From Ottelia alismoides (taxonomy: Eukaryota > Streptophyta > Magnoliopsida > Alismatales > Hydrocharitaceae): a stretch of DNA of 64,000 bases. Shown piece after piece: positions 58,596 to 64,000 of the stretch. Below the pieces are notes generated by a model. It saw nothing but the letters and a program-made list of their open reading frames with translations. It was not told the origin of the DNA and did no database searches. The stretch is taken from contig JAZKJV010002621.1 in assembly GCA_037367405.1 (NCBI GenBank), forward strand, positions 682,001 through 746,000. The letters run 5' to 3'. The first letter of the stretch is position 1; each line of letters starts with the position of its first letter. The translations under genes and the position numbers were made by a program.

Positions 58596-59521
58596 TGGAT
58601 TTTGAAGGTGAAAATTAAGGTAGCAAATGGCCGAATTTGCAAAAAGTTAAAACATGAAATATTTTTATTTTATTTTTTTTCTATTTTTTAGTGATTTTTA
58701 ATTAATTTTTCAAAGTAAAAATAATGTATTTACATAGTAGGTTCATATATAGGTGTATATACAATATATAGGATTTTGATTTTTGATTTTTAATTCTTAT
58801 TTTTGTACAATTTTATTCCTATTTTATATTTTATTTATTTTCATTATAAAATAAGTAATAAAAAGATATTTTTATTTTATTTTAATTATTTATATACATA
58901 GGTAAAATAAATACATATATACATTTATATACATGGTATATTTACAATATATTTTTGTGTTTTTAATTTTGCTATTTTTATTTTGTTTTTGTTTTAATTG
59001 TTTTTATTTTATTTATTTATATTATATCATGTAGAATATTTACAAAAATTTTGGAAATTAATTTTATTTATTTATAAGTCTAAATAAATATCAAGGTGGT
59101 TCTATGTACAATGTGAAAGTGGTGTTTTTGTTCTTTTTGATTTTTCTATTTTTATCTTGTTTTTATACTTATAAATATTTACAAACAAATTTGAGTCTAT
59201 TTTTGTGAGGAAAATACTTTTATTTATTTCCATACGTATTTACACACATGAGCCCCTATCTCCCTCTACTTTGGCTTTAATGCGGTTAGGCCCATGCTGA
59301 GCCCTCCCTTGGGTTAGGTTGCTCAATATTTATTCTAAATATTTCCCTCTTTTTCTTTTTAATCTTTATTCTTTTATTTTTGCACAAAAACATGCTAATT
59401 ATAGATTTTTACACAATACATGCTTTTGGTAATTATTTCTATTTACACATATCTACATGCATTTGCAAAGGTTTTTGTAGCTAAAATATAGGAATAAAGA
59501 GTGATGAATGAGTATTCATCA

Positions 59522-59532
59522 CCCCCCTATAC
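59522..59532 (-). other. Element E polypurine tract
   Basis: In sense GTATAGGGGGG, preceded by AGCAAAGTTAA; identical in core to the hairpin 3' arms plus G-run. Confidence 0.88.
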
Positions 59533-61111
59533 TTAACTTTGCTAGTCCCTTAGCAAACACTTATTTGAAAAAGAAGTGAAGAAGAAATAAATAAAAAGAA
59601 AAAGAGAATGTACATGGATCAAAGCTGATTATTAAACTTGCCTTCATTAAATTGAGGTATGGGGCTCGATCAGATCTTTGGATTATTAATGTGTCGGAAC
59701 CTTATTTGGACTTAAGTCTAAAACTCAACAGCCTCTAAGTTCCACTATTCTATAACCAAGACTCCTCAATGCTCCAGATCAGAGCAAGTCATCAATCACA
59801 AACCCTGAAGACCATGAATCTTTTCTTGTCCTGTGAAAGTGAGGTCTAAGCTCTCCACCTCAGAAATGGCAACTTGACAACCCTCCCCAACAAGGTAACT
59901 CTATGACCTCAATCTGGCCACTCTTTCCTCGAGGAGCGGGGTATTCCCTTCTAAGTTCAAGTTCAACCGGCTCAACAAGAGGAGGAAGAAGAGAATGGGT
60001 CAAGGCCAGTGTAGCCAAGTACCCTTGGGAGCTTGACCAGTGTAGCCAAGTCTCCCTGCTGCAAGCTACATCAGGTGGATCATGATACTCAAGCTTTGCT
60101 TATTGCACTTTATATACATACTCCGGTGGGGTTATCATTTTCTCTCAGGCCCACCACTTTTTTTGGAGTTATTTTCTTTTTGCACATTTTTTTTTCGAGT
60201 GCATCTATACAACATATACATGTGCAGCATATGTACAAGGAGTTTTTCCTCTTGAGCCAGTAGACTATCCCTCTTTTGAAGCTTTATTGCAACCCACAAC
60301 TCCCGTCGTTAGACCTCATGGCAACCAGACCAAGTTGGGACGCACTTCCTTCACTAAAAGAAGAAGAGAGGTTCTGCCTAGAAGTACTACCCTCATATGC
60401 TACCCCAAGTCAAGGAAGACTGCCTCCTCACCACCTCATCCGTAGAGAGCTCGGTGCATAGTGCTGGTGTCCAAGTAAAGCCATAATCTATATGAGTCAT
60501 GTGTTGTTGTTAAGTGCTCTACTTAGGCTCATTGAGATGACATGTGATCATAGCCTAGTGGACTCAAAGAATTAAGTCACCATGGACCTGAAAAGCCTTA
60601 AACCTAAGCCCTATAAGGTTCCTCTTAGAAATTAGGTGGATTAAGATCTTAATCAAGCTCCATTTCTCAATTTGATTCCAGGCTAGTTTAAATGTCAACT
60701 ATCATCCAGAAAAACTATATACACAAAGTTTACAAGCATGCAAAATTTTTGAAAAATGTTTTGAAATCATGAATGATGCATGAAGTACAAGTTTTGCAAA
60801 AAGATATTTACACAAATTTACACAAGATTTTTGCAAACTTTTGATTTTAAAACATTTTGGAAAAATTTTGTACTATATACATAATTTTGATAAGAAAATA
60901 TTTACACAAGCTTTACACAAAAGATTTTTGCAAACTTTTACAAAAAAAATAATTTGTACACTAGCCATTTATGTGCAAATAAAAGAAGTTTATGTACATG
61001 AAAAATTTTTAATTTTTAAATTTTTGAGGTTTTTAGCCATTTTATTTATTAACACACTCACACAAAGTACGAGTTATGGCTAAAGTATATATGAAATATA
61101 TACACACCCCC
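59533..61111 (-). other. Element E 3' non-coding region
   Basis: Non-coding counterpart of 31166-32762 and 43984-45575. No envelope-like frame is seen. Confidence 0.75.
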
Positions 61112-61498
61112 CTATACTTAGCTCGAACGATGTCCTCAGAGTCAAGAGCGATGAAGAAGACATAACTCGTGCTAGGTATAGGGAAGTGAAAAGAAAGGCT
61201 ATATACAGAGATGAATGAATGAAATAGAAAAGTCAAAAAGGTCTCGGGTTTTCCCCTATACTTAGGATCAAGTAATCCTAAGTATAGCAGGCTGTTTACT
61301 AAGGGAAAAACCGAGTGGAGAATGTACAGGGTTTACCTCCCCTATACTTAGGGTGAAATATCCCTAAGTATATGCAGCAAAAAACAGGGGTAGACAGAAA
61401 CCAAAGAAATACCCAAAGGTCTCACATCCCCCCTATACTTAGGGTAAAGTGCACCCTAAGTATAGCATAATCAAAAGATGAAGAAAGGGATGTGGGAC
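61112..61498 (-). repeat. Element E array of four PPT-like hairpin modules
   Basis: Inner hairpins: 61112-61181 (long, imperfect), 61256-61287, 61342-61373, 61433-61465. Outer stems: CTCGGGTTTTCCC 61243-61255 with 61303-61315 (12 of 13), GTTTACCTC 61331-61339 with 61387-61395 (two mismatches), CACATCCC 61423-61430 with 61487-61494 (perfect, extendable to 12 with one mismatch). Order and outer-stem types match those of A. Confidence 0.88.
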
Positions 61499-61597
61499 TA
61501 AAGAATGTAGTGATATAGACATCTGGATCTATACAAGGCGGAGAGACAGTGAAACTCAGGCGTGAGATGCATTAGATGTGAGTCAAAAGACCACATC

Positions 61598-64000
61598 TCA
61601 CGCAAAATGAATCGGGGCAAGATCAACGACCCGCGGCTCATGATCTAGAAATGGCTTGAGTCGCTGGCCGTTCACTCGAAAGGTACTCTCAGAAGACAAC
61701 TCAGATATATCAATGCTACCGTTGTCGTATACCTTTCTGACCAAGTAGGGTCCCTTCCATTTGCTCTGTAGCTTTCCTGGAAATAAACGAAGCCTCGCAT
61801 CAAACAGCCATACTCTCTGTCCAATCTCAAAATGCTTGTGGCTGATATGAGAATCATGCCACTCCTTCACTCTCTCCTTATACTGCAGGCTGTTTGAGAA
61901 AGCTGTATCTCTAAGCTCCTCCAAGGCTGCTAACTCTGCCCTCCTCTGGTCTCCTACACCATCTCGATCCATCAGAATATCAGTAACTGCCCATAGTGAC
62001 CTGTGCCTCAACTCAACAGGCAAATGGCACGGCTTGCCATATACGAGGCGAAAGGGAGATGTGCCCAATGGTGTCTTGAAAGGCGCCCTATATGCCCACA
62101 AGACCGAGTCCAAAAGCTGTGACCAATCCTTTTGGTCAGGGCGGACGACTTTCTGCAGTATAGTCTTGATCTCCCTATTCGACACCTCGGCTAGACCATT
62201 CGTCTGTGGATGGTAAGGTGTAGCAACACGATGGTCTATGCCGAAATCGCTAGCAAGGGCCTTCACCTTGTCGTTGATGAAGTGAGACCCCCCATCAGAA
62301 ATCAGAACTCGTGGAACCCCGAACCGCGTGATGATGTGTTTTCTCAAAAATCTGCAAATTGTCCTCGCATCTGCGGCTCGAGCGGGGATAGCCTCAACCC
62401 AACGACTAACATAATCCACAACCAACAGAATGTACTCAAATCCCTGACTTTTAGGGAATGGACCCATGAAATCGATGCCCCATGCGTCAAAAACCTCACA
62501 GAAGTGAATGGGCTGCATCGGCATCATATCACGCTGTCCACAAGTGCCCATCCTCTGACAGTCAGTACACCTCTTCACGAACTCATCAGAGTCCTTGAAG
62601 AGGGTAGGCCACCACAAGCCGGATTGGAGCACTTTCTGTGTCGTTCTCTTCCCAGAATGATGTCCTCCTGCCTCAAGCTTGTGGCAGTAAGTGAGGACGC
62701 TATGGTGTTCCTCCTGAGGAATACACCGACGCCAGACGCTATCCCCTCCTTCGTGGTAAAGGATGGGATCCTCCCAGTGGTAGGACTTGGCCTTCGCAAG
62801 GAAGGTCTCAAACCTCTGCCTGGGCCAATCTTGTGGGACTTTCCCAGCAACGAGAAAGTTCACAATATCGGCATACCACGGGAGTGAGGCGATAGCAAGG
62901 ATCGCCTCATCTGGGAAGGTATCTCGAATGGGATCAATCTGTTCAGACTCCTCAGGCTGCTCTAAACGGGAGAGATGGTCCGCCACCACATTCTTGATTC
63001 CAGGCTTATCCTTAATCTCAATGTCGAACTCCTGGAGTAGAAGGATCCATCTAGTGAGTCTGGCCTTGGCATCCTTCTTTGCCATGAGGTACCTGATGGC
63101 GGTGTGATCTGTGTACAAAGTCACTCTAGATCCAATGATATAAGATCGAAACTTATCTAGGGCGAACACTACGGCTAGCATCTCCTTCTCTGTGACCGTG
63201 TAATTCCGCTGGGCAGAATCCAATGTGCGGCTAGCGTAGTGGATAGCAAATGGAACTCCATCCCTCCTCTGTCCCAGCACTGCCCCTATGGCAAAATCGG
63301 AGGCATCCGTCATGATCTCGAATGGGAGAGACCAATCAGGCGGCTGGAGGACAGGAGCCTCAATAACACACTGGTGGAGAGTCGCAAAGGACAAAAGACA
63401 CTTGTCATCGACAAGGAACTCGGTGTCTTTCGTTAAGAGGTCAGTCAACGGCCGGGCAATCCTGCTGAAATCCTGAATAAATCTCCTATAAAATCCAACG
63501 TGCCCCAGGAATGACCGTAGCTGCCTCAAATTGGACGGCGGTGCGAGTTTTCTAATGACATCAACCTTGGCCGGATCAACCTCCATGCCCCTGTTGGAGA
63601 TGATGTGGCCAAGAACCGTCCCTTGAGTCACCATGAAGTGACTCTTCTCCCAAGATAGAACCAAATGGTACTCAATACATCGCTGGAGTACTCGGTCTAG
63701 GCAGTCAAGACAGGAGTCGAATCCATCGCAGTAGACCGAGAAATCATCCATGAAGACCTCCAAACACTCCCCTACCATGTCCGAAAAGATCGGCAGCATG
63801 CACCTCTGAAAAGTCGCAGGGGCATTGCATAGCCCAAATGGCATGCGTCGAAAGGCATATGTACCAAAGGGACAGGTAAAGGTGGTCTTCTCCTGATCCT
63901 CAGGAGCGATGGTCACCTGGTTGTAGCCCGAGTACCCATCCAGGAAGCAATAATGGCTCTTCCTTGCCAGTCTCTCAATGATCTGGTCAATAAAAGGCAG
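61598..64000 (-). CDS. pol: Element E pol: RT, RNase H, integrase (5' end off window)
   Basis: The frame is open from the window edge to a TGA at 61598, at least 800 codons. RT begins before the edge ([10 protein letters not shown] at the edge) with catalytic FMDD at 63754-63743. RNase H has [11 protein letters not shown] and YTDHTAI. The integrase zinc region HHCC ends in [12 protein letters not shown] (62534-62536 is the CAG that is TAG in A). The core has [16 protein letters not shown] and [10 protein letters not shown] supplying D, D, E. KWKGPY lies in the C-terminal part and there is no chromodomain. It copies element RNA to DNA and integrates it, and could act in trans for B and C. The true start, probably in gag-protease, is off the window. 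Confidence 0.95.
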   Translation of the reverse strand: MPFIDQIIERLARKSHYCFLDGYSGYNQVTIAPEDQEKTTFTCPFGTYAFRRMPFGLCNAPATFQRCMLPIFSDMVGECLEVFMDDFSVYCDGFDSCLDCLDRVLQRCIEYHLVLSWEKSHFMVTQGTVLGHIISNRGMEVDPAKVDVIRKLAPPSNLRQLRSFLGHVGFYRRFIQDFSRIARPLTDLLTKDTEFLVDDKCLLSFATLHQCVIEAPVLQPPDWSLPFEIMTDASDFAIGAVLGQRRDGVPFAIHYASRTLDSAQRNYTVTEKEMLAVVFALDKFRSYIIGSRVTLYTDHTAIRYLMAKKDAKARLTRWILLLQEFDIEIKDKPGIKNVVADHLSRLEQPEESEQIDPIRDTFPDEAILAIASLPWYADIVNFLVAGKVPQDWPRQRFETFLAKAKSYHWEDPILYHEGGDSVWRRCIPQEEHHSVLTYCHKLEAGGHHSGKRTTQKVLQSGLWWPTLFKDSDEFVKRCTDCQRMGTCGQRDMMPMQPIHFCEVFDAWGIDFMGPFPKSQGFEYILLVVDYVSRWVEAIPARAADARTICRFLRKHIITRFGVPRVLISDGGSHFINDKVKALASDFGIDHRVATPYHPQTNGLAEVSNREIKTILQKVVRPDQKDWSQLLDSVLWAYRAPFKTPLGTSPFRLVYGKPCHLPVELRHRSLWAVTDILMDRDGVGDQRRAELAALEELRDTAFSNSLQYKERVKEWHDSHISHKHFEIGQRVWLFDARLRLFPGKLQSKWKGPYLVRKVYDNGSIDISELSSESTFRVNGQRLKPFLDHEPRVVDLAPIHFA

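Larger units (their letters stand above)
55868..59521 (-). repeat. Element E 3' LTR (3654 bp)
   Basis: Starts TGATGAACGC, ends GAGTATTCATCA. It contains U5 hairpins (55909-55921, 56015-56032, 56056-56067), the GGGTCGAGG hairpin (57798-57823), TATATAA (complement of 58336-58342), inverted W-box (58545-58562, last base changed), G-box palindrome (58586-58595) and the terminal hairpin (59502-59521). Confidence 0.94.
55868..64000 (-). mobile_element. Element E: probably autonomous Athila element, 5' part off window
   Basis: A complete 3' LTR, PPT, 3' non-coding region, hairpin array and an uninterrupted pol frame to the window edge. It is inserted into the LTR of D with left flank AGCCC (55863-55867). 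Of the copies here it is the only one with open RT-RNaseH-integrase throughout the visible part. Confidence 0.93.

Noticed and set aside
1..64000. tRNA, rRNA or organelle-derived insertions
   Set aside because: The tRNA-Asp and tRNA-Met matches are only 11-18 nt primer sites adjoining LTRs; no full RNA gene or plastid/mitochondrial coding sequence was seen.

Overview
This is nuclear DNA of a flowering plant, and almost all of it is a pile of nested LTR retrotransposons. The evidence is very large LTRs (3.5-3.9 kb), primer-binding sites complementary to plant tRNA-Asp, Ty3/gypsy polyproteins of the Athila type (integrase without a chromodomain), a second Ty3 family with an initiator-tRNA-Met primer site, and one decayed host gene fragment (AP-3 complex delta subunit). 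GC-rich codon ends in that fragment hint at a monocot, but this is weak. No intact host gene is visible.

Layout. Element A (1-36465, + strand, 5' end off the window) is an old Athila copy. Its body is interrupted by solo LTR 1 (891-4358, -), the complete element B (4789-18519, -) and solo LTR 2 (23078-28024, +). Solo LTR 2 is itself split by a short solo LTR 3 (24614-25991). Removing the insertions rejoins A's leader, gag-protease (18983-23077), pol (28025-30684), hairpin array, polypurine tract (PPT) and 3' LTR (32774-36465). A landed in the gag of a chromovirus-like element whose 5' end and LTR remain (36466-39192, -). A 1.2 kb island (39193-40377) carries the AP-3 delta pseudogene, cut off by element C. 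Element C (40378-50530, -) is a gag-only Athila relative with a truncated 5' LTR, fused at about 50530 to fragment D (gag start, leader, LTR; 50531-55867, -). D's LTR is interrupted by element E (55868 to beyond 64000, -), whose pol frame is open across the window.

How the parts relate. E looks autonomous. A once was. B keeps a protease-like domain and C keeps only gag; both lack reverse transcriptase and integrase but share LTR architecture, primer site, leader hairpins and 3' region, so they look like passengers of an autonomous partner. Five perfect 5-bp target duplications or matching single flanks fix the insertion order.

Most interesting structure. (1) Between the last gene and the PPT every element carries 4-6 hairpin modules. 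The inner hairpin repeats the element's own PPT core (AAGTATAGGGGG) paired with its complement, and many modules have a private outer stem that differs between modules yet stays self-complementary. (2) The leader has a stem-loop with a covarying self-complementary loop (ATCGAT or ACCGGT), like a retroviral dimer-initiation hairpin. (3) Each long LTR appears to hold a promoter (inverted W-box pair, TATA box) followed about 260 nt later by a roughly 303-311 nt GT-AG intron with a conserved hairpin 17-25 nt before the acceptor. (4) The U5 side holds a string of four small conserved hairpins. All statements come from reading the sequence and from family knowledge; no search was run.
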